This document shows, one piece after another, positions 43,175 to 52,398 of a stretch of 64,000 nt of DNA (positions are counted from its first letter, which is position 1; every line of letters starts with the position of its first letter). The notes beneath the pieces were generated by a model. The model saw only the letters and a list, made by a program, of their open reading frames with translations. It did no database searches and was not told the origin of the DNA. Origin of the DNA: Desulfogranum mediterraneum DSM 13871 (GTDB lineage: Bacteria > Desulfobacterota > Desulfobulbia > Desulfobulbales > Desulfobulbaceae); assembly GCF_000429965.1 (NCBI RefSeq), contig NZ_AUCW01000003.1, positions 124,001 through 188,000 on the forward strand, written 5' to 3'. The position numbers were made by a program, and so were the translations under genes.

Positions 43175-44845
43175 ATGGATACCTTCGCTGCCCAGAAGCT
43201 GATCAAGACACGCTGCCTCCTGCCCCTGATCACCCTGCTGCTCTTTACCCTTGGCCAGCCGGGTTCGGCCGGGGCCGAAGCGCTCATGATCCCCCTCCAT
43301 ATCCAGGAGGGCACCAACCTGATCCACCTGGCCAGGGACTTCTGCCGCCAGCGCAGCGACTGGAAAACCATTGCCGCCGTCAACCGCCTCAGTCCGCCCT
43401 ACCTGATCCTGGCCGGTTCCACCCTGAAGGTCCCCTTAGACCTGCTTAAGGTGGAACAGCTCCAGACGATCATCGCCAAACTCCACGGCAGGGTCCTGAT
43501 CCTTGACCGCCTCGGCAAGCAGAGTGCGGCCCAGGAGGGGGACCGGCTCCTGCCCGGCCAGAGCCTGGTCACCGCCGAAGAGAGCTACGCCCAGCTGGTC
43601 TTTCCCGACCACCGCCACACCAGGGTCGAGGCCAACTCACGCCTCACCCTGAACTACCTGATCCGCCTCAACGACGGCAGCGTCAAAACCGAGCCGACCC
43701 TCCACTCCGGCAGGCTGATCAACACCATCGAAAAACCGCTCCAGGCCAACGACACCCACCGAACCAGCACCCCCATTGCCGTGACCGGGGTGAGAGGGAC
43801 CAGTTATCGAATCAAGGCCGCTCCCACGGCCAGCACCATCGAGACCCTCTCCGGCCAGGTGGCGGTGAACGCAGCCGGCGCTCAGCTCACTCTGAAGGCA
43901 GGGCAAGGCAGCCGGGTCCGCCCCGGCAGGCCACCTGAAACGGCTCGACCACTGCCGGCTCCGCCGGCTTCCCCACAGCTCCAGCCCCTCTACCGCCTGC
44001 TGCCGGCCCAAATCCCGGCCCCCAACCACCCCCGGGCGGCCCGGCTGCGGCTGCGGCTCTGCTGGGATGAACAGGGGAAGGCCACGGTCAGGGAGCTGTT
44101 CGCCCAACCGGGCCAGACCTTTTTCCTGGATCAACTGGAAGACGGCAGCTACTCGGCCTTTCTCACCGCCATCGACCGGGAGGGCTTTGAAGGCCGGGCC
44201 AGCGGTCCCTTTCCCCTCCGAATCCGGACCATTCCTGCAGCCCCCCTGATTGCCCTGCCCAAAGACCAGACCCGCTCCTGGGAAGCGCAGATGACCATCC
44301 AGTGGCTCAGGGGCGAACAGGTGGACCATTTCTCTTATCAACTGGCCACAGATCCTGATTTTAAAGAGATCATCGAGCACAATGAGAGCAGAGAGGACGC
44401 CGTTACCACTCCAGCACTGGCCCCGGCAAGCTACTATTTCCGGGTACAGGGGGTAAGCGCGGACGGCTTCACCACCCTGTTCTCTCCGGTGGTGGCCTTC
44501 ACCATCATCCCCCAGCCAGCCATGGAAGCCGTCACGACGAAGGCCTCGGAAGAACTCACCCTCCAGTGGTCTGCCATGGCTCCCGGCTGCAGCTATGACC
44601 TGCAGATCAGCGAAGATCCGAGCTTCAAGACCCTGATTCTGGAGCGGAGCCGGCTGGCAACAACCAGCTACACCGTGGAGCAGCACCTCCTCCCCGGCCG
44701 TTACTATGTCCGCCTCAGGGGAGTACTTGATGAGGCCACCCGGGGACCCTGGACCCCGGCACAGACCCTGACCATTGAAGCCGATCCCCCGGGTTGGGAA
44801 GAGCTGCTGATGGCAGCGGTCTTCTTTGCCATCATCCTCCTCTGA
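43175..44845 (+). CDS. LysM-FecR domain envelope protein
   Basis: A 556-residue exported protein. Order: signal peptide (about 10-34), LysM-like domain (about 38-82; HIQEGTNLIHLARDFC, ILAGSTLKVP), FecR domain (about 100-200; AQEGDRLLPGQS, VTGVRGTSYRI), Pro-rich linker, three fibronectin-like beta units (about 275-540) and a final hydrophobic segment WEELLMAAVFFAIILL. It may bind peptidoglycan and stay anchored at the C-terminus. FecR-LysM proteins often neighbour CHASE2 sensors. The ATG at 43175 gives the signal peptide. The kinase gene starts 17 bases downstream. Confidence 0.85.
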   Translation: MDTFAAQKLIKTRCLLPLITLLLFTLGQPGSAGAEALMIPLHIQEGTNLIHLARDFCRQRSDWKTIAAVNRLSPPYLILAGSTLKVPLDLLKVEQLQTIIAKLHGRVLILDRLGKQSAAQEGDRLLPGQSLVTAEESYAQLVFPDHRHTRVEANSRLTLNYLIRLNDGSVKTEPTLHSGRLINTIEKPLQANDTHRTSTPIAVTGVRGTSYRIKAAPTASTIETLSGQVAVNAAGAQLTLKAGQGSRVRPGRPPETARPLPAPPASPQLQPLYRLLPAQIPAPNHPRAARLRLRLCWDEQGKATVRELFAQPGQTFFLDQLEDGSYSAFLTAIDREGFEGRASGPFPLRIRTIPAAPLIALPKDQTRSWEAQMTIQWLRGEQVDHFSYQLATDPDFKEIIEHNESREDAVTTPALAPASYYFRVQGVSADGFTTLFSPVVAFTIIPQPAMEAVTTKASEELTLQWSAMAPGCSYDLQISEDPSFKTLILERSRLATTSYTVEQHLLPGRYYVRLRGVLDEATRGPWTPAQTLTIEADPPGWEELLMAAVFFAIILL

Positions 44846-44862
44846 GCCGCAAAAGCCCCGGC

Positions 44863-47127
44863 ATGCTCCCCCGCCTGCTCATCCCCCTAACCGGCCTGCT
44901 CTGCCTCCTTATGGTGGAGACGATCGGTCTGGGAAGCCTGTTCTCCAACTCCTGCCAGGATCTCCTCTTTCGGCTCCGCGGTCCGCTGGCACCACCCCAG
45001 TCGGTGATCATCATCGGAATCGACGAGAGAAGCCTGACAGCCCTGGGTGCCTGGCCCTTTCCACGGACCCTGCATGGCCGGCTGCTGAGCCGGCTCAACC
45101 AGGCCAGAGCCGTCGGCTTTGACGTCCTCTTCAGCGAGGCGACCCCCGAGGACCCGGATTTCAATGCAGCCATGGCCACAGCCCCCCCTGTCATTCTGGC
45201 CACAGCCACCTCCCGGGACGGTCGGCTGCTCCGCCCTGCAGCCAGCCTCGGCAGGCAGGCGGACACGGGTCACGTGGAAACCATCTTTGACGGTGACGGC
45301 GTGGTCCGGCGCCGGCTCTCTCCCCACCCCAGCGGCCAGCCCTCCTTTGCCCGGGCCATGCTCCAGGCCGGCGGTATCCCCTTCCCCGGCCAACAGCCGA
45401 CAGACGCCGGGGACAGGCCCCTGATCAACTTCTACGGCCCGGAACAGACCTTCCTCACCCTCTCCTACCTGGATGTGCTCAACGGAATCTACCCGGAAGC
45501 GCTGTTCAAGGATCGCTGGCTGCTGGTTGGCGCCGCAGCCACCGGCCTCCACGATACCTTCCTGACCCCCTTCAGCCGCTCCCAGGTAACGCCCGGGGTA
45601 GAGATCCAGGCTACCATCCTGGCCAACCTCCTGGAAGATCGGACCCTCCATCCCTTAAGGGAAGCGGCCCTGCTGCTGGTGGGGCTGGTCTTACTGCTGG
45701 CGATCTTCCTCTGGCCTCGGACCGGGGAAGGGATCAACATCACGGTCAACCTGGTGTTCACCGGCCTGGTGCTCCTCGCGGCCCTGTTTTTTTTCCAGCA
45801 CAACCAGCTGGTGGAGATCTCCTGGTCTCTACTTCTGCTCTGGTTCAGCTATCTGTTTCACCTGGTGCATCAGGTCTTCTGGACCGCCCGAACCCTTGCC
45901 CGCCAGATCCTCCAGTTGGACCGGCAGCTGGATCAGCGACTCCGCCAGAGCTACCCCACTCCTGAAACGGTTGCCAGCCAGGGGCCTGCCAGAAAATCCC
46001 TGTTCAGCCCCACCGGTATTCAGCAGCATATCCAGCAGCTCCAGGATGCTGCCGATGCCATCACCCTCCAGCATCGATTCCTGGACGACCTCCTCCAGCA
46101 GGAGCTGCCGCCACTGGCGCTGTGGGAGGCAGCTTCAGGCCGACTCATCCTGGCCAACGATCGGTTTCAGGGTTTCTGGCAGCAGCAGGTGATTGGCGCA
46201 GAGACAACGGCCCTGCTCCCTGATTACCCTACCTTTCTCCTGGAAATAGAGCGACTCAGAACCGACCGGGAGAATCCGGGATCGCAGCCGCTCTCCCAGG
46301 ATAAGACCAGTCCGCTCCGACTGGAAATCCAGACCATGGGCCGCCGGGGCAGACACGTCTTCCAGACCGACATCCATTGCTTCAACTCTACCAGGCCGAC
46401 CTTTGGGGCGACCCTGGCCGTTTTCCAGGATATTACCCAGCTCAGGGAGCTGGCCCGGGTCAGAGGTGAGCTGGTCTCCATCGTCTCCCACGAACTCAAG
46501 CTTCCCCTGACCACCATCCGCGGCTACGCCGAAATGCTGGAAAATGAGCTGAGAGGGGAGCCGCTGGACTATGCCCGGGAGATCAGCCTCCAGGCAGAAC
46601 GGTTGAATACGCTGATTGCCCACTTCCTGGAGATCAACCGCCTGGAAAGCGGCAAACAGGAGCTCCGGCGCCATCCCTTCTCCCCCCTGAGCATGGTCAA
46701 CGACGCCCTCAACAGCATCCTGCCCCTGGCCAAAGGAAAGAACATCCGCCTCTCCACTGATATTCCCCAGAGAACCTCTCCCCTGGTGGGCGACGAGCTA
46801 CTCCTGCTCCAGGCCGTGATCAACCTGCTGGATAATGCCGTCAAATTCAGTCCTGCCGGCTCCACCATCAACCTGGAGCTCCAGGAAGAGCCGGAGCGGT
46901 TCACGATCACGGTCCAGGATCAGGGGCCGGGGATCCCGGAGGAGTGCCGCCGGGATATTTTTAAAAAGTTTCATCGCGGCCTGGCGACCGGCGACCGGCA
47001 GGGCTTTGGCCTGGGTCTTAACCTGGTCCAGGAGGTAATCCACCGCCACCAGGGAGAGATCCGGCTAAACCGGATTCCGCAGGGAGGGGCCCGCTTTAGC
47101 CTGATACTGCCCAAAGAGCTCCGCTAA
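44863..47127 (+). CDS. CHASE2 sensor histidine kinase
   Basis: A 754-residue membrane kinase. An N-terminal helix leads into a periplasmic CHASE2 domain (about 25-265; FRLRGPLAPPQSVIIIGIDERSL, VGFDVLFSEATPEDP, LINFYGPEQTFLTLSY, VLVGAAATGLHDTF-like block), then three membrane helices (about 268-350), a coiled coil, a PAS-like domain (about 415-530), HisKA with His543 in IVSHELKLPLT and HATPase (NLLDNAVKFSP, DQGPGIP, GFGLGLNLV). It presumably phosphorylates the OmpR-type regulator of the same operon, sensing a periplasmic signal with the FecR protein. The ATG at 44863 gives the first helix directly. Confidence 0.9.
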   Translation: MLPRLLIPLTGLLCLLMVETIGLGSLFSNSCQDLLFRLRGPLAPPQSVIIIGIDERSLTALGAWPFPRTLHGRLLSRLNQARAVGFDVLFSEATPEDPDFNAAMATAPPVILATATSRDGRLLRPAASLGRQADTGHVETIFDGDGVVRRRLSPHPSGQPSFARAMLQAGGIPFPGQQPTDAGDRPLINFYGPEQTFLTLSYLDVLNGIYPEALFKDRWLLVGAAATGLHDTFLTPFSRSQVTPGVEIQATILANLLEDRTLHPLREAALLLVGLVLLLAIFLWPRTGEGINITVNLVFTGLVLLAALFFFQHNQLVEISWSLLLLWFSYLFHLVHQVFWTARTLARQILQLDRQLDQRLRQSYPTPETVASQGPARKSLFSPTGIQQHIQQLQDAADAITLQHRFLDDLLQQELPPLALWEAASGRLILANDRFQGFWQQQVIGAETTALLPDYPTFLLEIERLRTDRENPGSQPLSQDKTSPLRLEIQTMGRRGRHVFQTDIHCFNSTRPTFGATLAVFQDITQLRELARVRGELVSIVSHELKLPLTTIRGYAEMLENELRGEPLDYAREISLQAERLNTLIAHFLEINRLESGKQELRRHPFSPLSMVNDALNSILPLAKGKNIRLSTDIPQRTSPLVGDELLLLQAVINLLDNAVKFSPAGSTINLELQEEPERFTITVQDQGPGIPEECRRDIFKKFHRGLATGDRQGFGLGLNLVQEVIHRHQGEIRLNRIPQGGARFSLILPKELR

Positions 47128-47243
47128 AAACGGCGGCAAGCGCGCCCTGTCCCCCTGGCAAGCCATATTTTTCCCTTGAGCCGCACCGCCGGCTTGCTAT
47201 ACTTGGTGCTGATCTTCAAAAAATCCTCAAACCTAAGGCTGCC

Positions 47244-49727
47244 ATGCGCCTGCTCGCCCTCCTCTCTCTTCTCCTCTTCGCCCTGTCGGCGGCCCTGCTC
47301 AGCTACCGGCTTCCCCTGTTGGAAGCCGTCCTCCCCCCCCTGTTGACCCGGGCAGGCCTTGCAGGGGTGGAACTCGAGCTGCAGTCCGTGGAGCGTGACC
47401 AGCTGGTGATCGGTCGTGCTGTCGCCAGCCTTGCTCCCCCCAAGGGCTCCCTGCGGCTTGAGCTCGGCAACACCACCATCCACTACAGACTCGGCCAACT
47501 GCTCAGGGGTGGTGTTGATCAGATCGTGATCAAGCGACTCAGCCTCCGACTGCCCGCAGCCTCGGCTCCAAAGGGCCCGGAGAGCTCTTTCCCCGAAAGA
47601 GACGCTGTCAGGAAGCTGCTCACCAGGCTGGAGCAGGTAGAGCTCCCCTGCAACTCCCTTACAATCGAGCAGCTGCTTATCCAGGGTGCTCCCCTGCTGC
47701 CGGAAACGGTGCAACCGCCTGCGGCGGAGATCTCCAGAGAGGAGCAGGGGCTGGAGGCACGCCTGGAGCTGCGGCTCTCAGCCAGAGAGCAGTTTGAGCT
47801 CAGGGTCCAACATCTGAGAAGCCGGCCCCTCCGCCTGGAGCTGATCCCCACCCTCCCTGGCAAGCAGAAGCCATGGCTGCAACTCAGCCTTCAGCCGGAA
47901 CGACTGCAGGGGACCGTTGAGCTGCCGCTGGAGCCCCTTGGCCGACTCTTCCCCCAAGGCGCACTGCCGCCCCTGACTGGCCGGCTCCAGGGCTCCTTTT
48001 CCCTGGAGCTGGCAGATCCCCTCGCTCTCAGGCTGGAGCTGAGAGGCAGCGAGCTGGGCTGGGGCAGACACTCCCTGGAGAGCTTTGCCCTGCAGCTGGC
48101 TGGAGCGTCCCCGGGGCCAGGCCGGGTTGAGCTGCTGGCCGGGTCCAGGCTGAGCCTCAGCAGGCTGAGCACGGGCTCCTTCTCCGCAGACCGGCTTCAG
48201 CTGGGGCTCGCCAGTATCCTCCAGCAGAGGGGGGACGCCTGGCAGCTGCGCTTCAAGGATCCCCCCCCCTGGCAGGGCCAGGGGCTCCGACTGGGAAGCT
48301 CCCAGCTGGCGAAACTTCAGCTGCCTCCACCCCGCAGCCTGGGCAAGGCCGGCCGCTCCCTCACCCTGGAGCTGAGGCCGAAAACCGAAATCCGGGCCCA
48401 GGATCTGACCCTGGGTGCCAGCCGGATCCCCAGCCTGCATTGCAGCCTGACCCGGGGAAAGCCTGCACTCTTTTCCCTGCAGCCAGGGAGCTGGCAGCTG
48501 AGCAGCCCGCCCTGGCAGAGCGGTGCGCTCCAGCTTCACCATCCCCAGGGGCAGGTAGAGCTGGCCCCCTTTACCCTCACCCCGCTGGCCATCCGGGGGC
48601 AGGAGGAGCAAACCAGGGTTCACCTGGAGATCTCCGCGCCGGCTCTCAGCCTCCGCGCCCGGGGCAAGGGGGTGTCCTTCAAGAAACTCCGGGGCGAGAT
48701 CCGCCTGGAAGAGGAGCGCCTCCAGGCCCTGCTCCACTGCCAGCCGCACCGACTGGAGGGCAGTCTGGAGCTCAGCCTGGTACACCGACTGGACCTCGGC
48801 CAGGGCCGGGCAGAACTGAGCAGCAGCGAGGCGATCGTTTTTAGCGAGCAGGCTGGCCTGGAGCAACTGGTGGAGGGAGTGGAGCTGCCCCTGGAGTTCA
48901 ACAGCGGCCGGCTCATGCTCCGGGCAGAGGCCGGCTGGTTCCCCGAAGCCCCCCCCAGGGTCATTGCCGGACTCCAGCTGAATCAGGCAGGGGGCATGCT
49001 CAGGGGCTTTCCCTTTCAGGAGCTGAGCCTTGACCACTCCCTGGAGCTCAGCCCCGGCTTGCACTCCCTGCAGCCCGGCCGCCTCTCTCTCCAGCGCCTC
49101 GAGACCCCGGTTCCCCTGGAGTCCATCCAGGCGGATCTCCAACTGGTGAGCGCAGCCAGCGGCCCGTGGCCGCTGCTGGTGATTGAAGGACTCAGGGCCT
49201 CGCTCTTTGAAGGACAACTGCATGGCCGGGAGCTTCGCTATGACCCCAACAGTGACAGCCAGGCCCTCACCCTGGAGGCCAGCGAGTTGGCACTGCCGGC
49301 CATGGTCGGCCTGCTCAAGCTGGAGGGGCTGGAGGTCAGCGGCACCATTGATGCCCACCTGCCCCTGAGCCTGGATCAGGAGGGGCTGCGGCTCTCTGAG
49401 GGGAGGCTCAGTGGTTCAGCCCGGGGCGGAACCATCCGTTTCCGGCCTCCTGCCGGCACGACTCCCCCCTCCCAGTTCAGCGGCTATGTGCTCAAGGCCC
49501 TTGAGGAGTTCCACTACACCCGACTCCGGGCTCCGGTCAGCTATCAGCCCGACGGCACCCTGGTGGTCGAGCTGCAGCTGGAGGGCAAGAGCCCGGCCCT
49601 CTCCGCCAGCCGAGCGGTGCACCTCAACATCCGCACCGAGCAGAATCTGCTTTCCCTCCTGAGAAGCCTTCAGTATAATAGCAAGATAAGCAGGGAGTTG
49701 GAAAACCGACTTCAACAACACCGATAA
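47244..49727 (+). CDS. YdbH-like intermembrane lipid transport protein
   Basis: An 827-residue Leu/Gln/Glu-rich protein with one N-terminal membrane anchor (about 3-22) and long repeated amphipathic beta strands, the AsmA-like (TamB/YhdP/YdbH) plan. The end (GGTIRFRPP, LKALEEFHYTRLRAPVSYQPDGTLVVELQLEGKSP) is the YdbH/DUF748-type C-terminus. In E. coli YdbH bridges inner and outer membrane with lipoprotein YnbE and helps phospholipid transport. Here ynbE- and ydbL-like genes follow at 21 and 13 bases, which makes the assignment strong. The ATG fits the anchor. Confidence 0.85.
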   Translation: MRLLALLSLLLFALSAALLSYRLPLLEAVLPPLLTRAGLAGVELELQSVERDQLVIGRAVASLAPPKGSLRLELGNTTIHYRLGQLLRGGVDQIVIKRLSLRLPAASAPKGPESSFPERDAVRKLLTRLEQVELPCNSLTIEQLLIQGAPLLPETVQPPAAEISREEQGLEARLELRLSAREQFELRVQHLRSRPLRLELIPTLPGKQKPWLQLSLQPERLQGTVELPLEPLGRLFPQGALPPLTGRLQGSFSLELADPLALRLELRGSELGWGRHSLESFALQLAGASPGPGRVELLAGSRLSLSRLSTGSFSADRLQLGLASILQQRGDAWQLRFKDPPPWQGQGLRLGSSQLAKLQLPPPRSLGKAGRSLTLELRPKTEIRAQDLTLGASRIPSLHCSLTRGKPALFSLQPGSWQLSSPPWQSGALQLHHPQGQVELAPFTLTPLAIRGQEEQTRVHLEISAPALSLRARGKGVSFKKLRGEIRLEEERLQALLHCQPHRLEGSLELSLVHRLDLGQGRAELSSSEAIVFSEQAGLEQLVEGVELPLEFNSGRLMLRAEAGWFPEAPPRVIAGLQLNQAGGMLRGFPFQELSLDHSLELSPGLHSLQPGRLSLQRLETPVPLESIQADLQLVSAASGPWPLLVIEGLRASLFEGQLHGRELRYDPNSDSQALTLEASELALPAMVGLLKLEGLEVSGTIDAHLPLSLDQEGLRLSEGRLSGSARGGTIRFRPPAGTTPPSQFSGYVLKALEEFHYTRLRAPVSYQPDGTLVVELQLEGKSPALSASRAVHLNIRTEQNLLSLLRSLQYNSKISRELENRLQQHR

Positions 49728-49748
49728 TCCGCACCAAGAGGAGCCAAG

Positions 49749-49946
49749 GTGAGAGCCATCTACCAGCCAATCATAGGCGCCATCCTGCTCACCATTTTCC
49801 TGGTCGGCTGCACGCCCACGGTGCAGGTTGCACCTCCGGAAAAACCGATCACCATCAACCTCAACGTCAAGATTGAGCATGAGATCAAGGTCAAGGTGGA
49901 GAAGGAGCTGGACGATGTGTTCAGTGAAGAGAGTGGCCTATTTTAA
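49749..49946 (+). CDS. YnbE-like lipoprotein
   Basis: A 65-residue outer-membrane-type lipoprotein: signal ending TIFLVGC (lipid Cys about 21), then TPTVQVAPPEKPITINLNVK and IEHEIKVKVEKELD, the YnbE pattern of a short strand that pairs end to end with YdbH. GTG start preceded by GAGGAG. It sits between the YdbH- and YdbL-like genes. Confidence 0.88.
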   Translation: MRAIYQPIIGAILLTIFLVGCTPTVQVAPPEKPITINLNVKIEHEIKVKVEKELDDVFSEESGLF

Positions 49947-49959
49947 TCAGGGGAAGATC

Positions 49960-50283
49960 ATGAAAAAATTTCTATCACAGCTGCTGATCATGCTGCTGCT
50001 CTGCTGCGGCTCTGCCTGGGCCCTGGACCTGCAGACGGCCAAGAACCAGGGCTTGGTGGGGGAAACCTCCACAGGCTACCTGGCTGCGGTCAAACCGGCC
50101 CATGGAGAAGCCGTCCGGCTGGCCGAGCAGATCAACAACAAACGCAGGCAACACTACCAGCAGATTGCCCAGCGCAACAAGACCAGTCTCAAGGCCGTGG
50201 AGCAACTGGCCGGTGAAAAGGCCATGAACAAGACTCCGGCCGGTCAGTTTGTCCGGATCAAGGGAAAGTGGCGTAGGAAGTAG
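49960..50283 (+). CDS. YdbL family periplasmic protein (DUF1318)
   Basis: A 107-residue secreted protein with signal MKKFLSQLLIMLLLCCGSAWA, then LDLQTAKNQGLVGETSTGYLAAV and a helical part with INNKRRQHYQQIAQRN, ending AGQFVRIKGKWRRK. This is the DUF1318/YdbL pattern, proposed to act as chaperone for YnbE-YdbH assembly. The ATG at 49960 follows GGGGAAG; 13 bases after ynbE. It converges with the UbiB gene 26 bases on. Confidence 0.9.
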   Translation: MKKFLSQLLIMLLLCCGSAWALDLQTAKNQGLVGETSTGYLAAVKPAHGEAVRLAEQINNKRRQHYQQIAQRNKTSLKAVEQLAGEKAMNKTPAGQFVRIKGKWRRK

Positions 50284-50309
50284 AGTGCTCAGCTGAACCG
50301 ACAGCGGGC

Positions 50310-52031
50310 TTACATCCGACCATGACGGATGATGGAGAGCAGCAGCCAGAAGCCCATCATCCCGGCCACCACAAAGCCCACCAGCCCCACCAGGGGGATG
50401 CCGTGCCAGCGGGGAGGAATATCGGCCAGGACGATCAGGGAACTGCCGATGATCAGGGCAGCCAGGACAATGGCAAAGGCAATCCGGTTGGAGAGCCGAT
50501 CCAGGGTCGAACCCAGGGCCTCTACCCCCAGGTGTTCAAACTCGAGTTTCATCTTCCCGCCCCGCAACTGGCGGACAATGGCCAGGAGCTCATCGGGTGC
50601 CTCCCGAAAGAGATGAAGGTAGGCACCGCCGGTGTGAAGCAGCTCATCGGCCAACCGATCCGGCTGGAGCCGACCGTAACGGATCTTGCGCATGAAGGGT
50701 TTGGCCAGGGCGATCAGCTCCAGCTCGGGATCCAGCAGCAGGCCGACCCCCTCCACCGTGGCCAGGGCCTTCATCATCAGGTAGAGACCGGGCTTGAGGG
50801 AGAGTTTGTGCCGGGAGACCAGGGAGAGGAGGTCCTGGAGAATCTTGCCCGCCTCCAGCTCACCCAGGGAGCGGTAGAGGTACATATCCATCAGGTTGCC
50901 CAGATCACCGGTCAAGCCCTCCCGATCGATCTCCCCCTGCTGGATGGTCACCTGGAGCAAGCAGTTGGTGATCTTGCGCTCATCGCCGGCCACCAGACAG
51001 AGCACCAGATCGGTAAAATCCTCCCGATCCTTCAGCGAAAGGCGGCCCATCTGACCGAAATCGATAAAACAGACCAGGTTGTCGGCCAAAATGAAGAGGT
51101 TGCCTGGATGGGGGTCGGCGTGGAAGAAGCCGTGGACAAAGATCTGTTCCATCACCAGGTTGGCCCCGCGTCGGGCGATCAGGGGCAGGTCCAGGTTCGC
51201 GCCCTGGAGTTGATCGAGATGGGAACACTTGATCCCGTCGATATACTCCATGACCAGCACCCGGTCGGTACTCAAAGATGAGCAGACAAAGGGAACATGG
51301 ATGGTCTGGTTGCCCTCGAACTGACGACTGAAACGCTGGATATTGGTCAGCTCGATGGAAAAATCGATCTCCCGGCTAAGGCTGCGGGCAAACTCCTGGA
51401 CCACGGCCGTGGGCCGGTGCCCCTGGAGTTCCTCCAGGTACTGCTCCATCAGCCCGGCGATATGGGTGAGGATCTCCAGATCCACGGCAATGATATTCTC
51501 GATCTCGGGCCGCTGGACCTTGACCACCACCTCCTGACCCGAGGGATGCTCACCCTGACCGCTGTCCAGCCGGGCCCGGTGCACCTGGCCGATGGAGGCC
51601 GCGGCAAGCGGGTTCGGGTCGAAGTGGAGGAAGATTTCCGCCGGAGGCCTGCCCAGTTCCTCCTCGATGATGGCCGCCACCTCTTCATAGGAGAAGGGAG
51701 GGATATCATCCTGGAGCTTGGCCAACTCATCCAGGTAATCGGCAGGGATAAAATCAGGACGGGTGGAGAGCAGCTGCCCCAGCTTGATAAAGGTGGGGCC
51801 CAGCTCCTCGAAGACCAGGCGCAGCCGCTCCGGCCGGGAGAGCCGGGCGATCTGCTCCCTGGGCTTGCGGTTGATCATCTGCAGGCCCGATTCCAGGTAC
51901 TGATCGATGTGGAGCCGATCGACCAGGTCATCAAAGCCGTACTTGAAGAGTACCCGCAGGATCCGATGGTACCGGTTCAGGTGACGGTAGGTCCGGCCGA
52001 TGGCGCCGAGCTTACGAATACTGAACATCAC
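50310..52031 (-). CDS. ubiB: UbiB/ABC1 atypical kinase-like protein
   Basis: A 573-residue protein of the UbiB/ADCK (AarF) family, ATPases needed for quinone synthesis or lipid-quinone handling. Family signature KxGQ in FIKLGQLLSTRPDFIP (about 80-95), Ala/Lys nucleotide loop VVVKVQRPEI, catalytic HADPHPGN and DFG-like CFIDFGQMG. Two membrane helices at the C-terminus (about 520-565) anchor it. It follows a phasin-like gene by 8 bases. A menaquinone-using anaerobe might use it for menaquinone; this is inference. MM at the start leaves the first ATG uncertain by one codon. Confidence 0.92.
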   Translation of the reverse strand: MMFSIRKLGAIGRTYRHLNRYHRILRVLFKYGFDDLVDRLHIDQYLESGLQMINRKPREQIARLSRPERLRLVFEELGPTFIKLGQLLSTRPDFIPADYLDELAKLQDDIPPFSYEEVAAIIEEELGRPPAEIFLHFDPNPLAAASIGQVHRARLDSGQGEHPSGQEVVVKVQRPEIENIIAVDLEILTHIAGLMEQYLEELQGHRPTAVVQEFARSLSREIDFSIELTNIQRFSRQFEGNQTIHVPFVCSSLSTDRVLVMEYIDGIKCSHLDQLQGANLDLPLIARRGANLVMEQIFVHGFFHADPHPGNLFILADNLVCFIDFGQMGRLSLKDREDFTDLVLCLVAGDERKITNCLLQVTIQQGEIDREGLTGDLGNLMDMYLYRSLGELEAGKILQDLLSLVSRHKLSLKPGLYLMMKALATVEGVGLLLDPELELIALAKPFMRKIRYGRLQPDRLADELLHTGGAYLHLFREAPDELLAIVRQLRGGKMKLEFEHLGVEALGSTLDRLSNRIAFAIVLAALIIGSSLIVLADIPPRWHGIPLVGLVGFVVAGMMGFWLLLSIIRHGRM

Positions 52032-52039
52032 GCCCGGAA

Positions 52040-52354
52040 CTACTGCTCCTGATCCCGGATATTGAGGGCCACCTGCAGCTCCTCCACCTGGCGGCGCAAC
52101 TCTTCGAGATCATCCTTGGTGGCCAGGTCGAGCTGCTGGACCCGCTCCTCCACCCTCCGGTTCAGCCAGAGGTCCAGCTGCTCCCGGGCCTTCTCCGACT
52201 TGCCGGCCAACTCATCGACAAACTGCTTTCCCTCTTCCCGGGTCAACTTGCCCTTGGCCACCAGCTCCCCCTTCAACTCCTCGATCTTTTCCTTGGTCAG
52301 AAAGGCGGTACCAATTCCTGTGTAGAGGGCATTCTTCAAGGTTTCCAGCATCAC
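52040..52354 (-). CDS. Phasin-like coiled-coil protein
   Basis: A 104-residue mostly helical, charged protein: ALYTGIGTAFLTKEKIEEL, LTREEGKQFVDELAGKSEKA, then a coiled coil LDLATKDDLEELRRQVEELQVAL. This is the PhaF/PhaI-type phasin-like (poly-hydroxyalkanoate granule-associated) small-protein pattern. No PHA synthase is in the window. It lies 8 bases before ubiB on the same transcript, so it may support or regulate the UbiB-like protein. The start may be at either of two adjacent ATGs. Confidence 0.78.
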   Translation of the reverse strand: MMLETLKNALYTGIGTAFLTKEKIEELKGELVAKGKLTREEGKQFVDELAGKSEKAREQLDLWLNRRVEERVQQLDLATKDDLEELRRQVEELQVALNIRDQEQ

Positions 52355-52398
52355 AACCTCCCGGATAGCTCAGCCGCTCGTCGGCTGTCGCCACCCTG

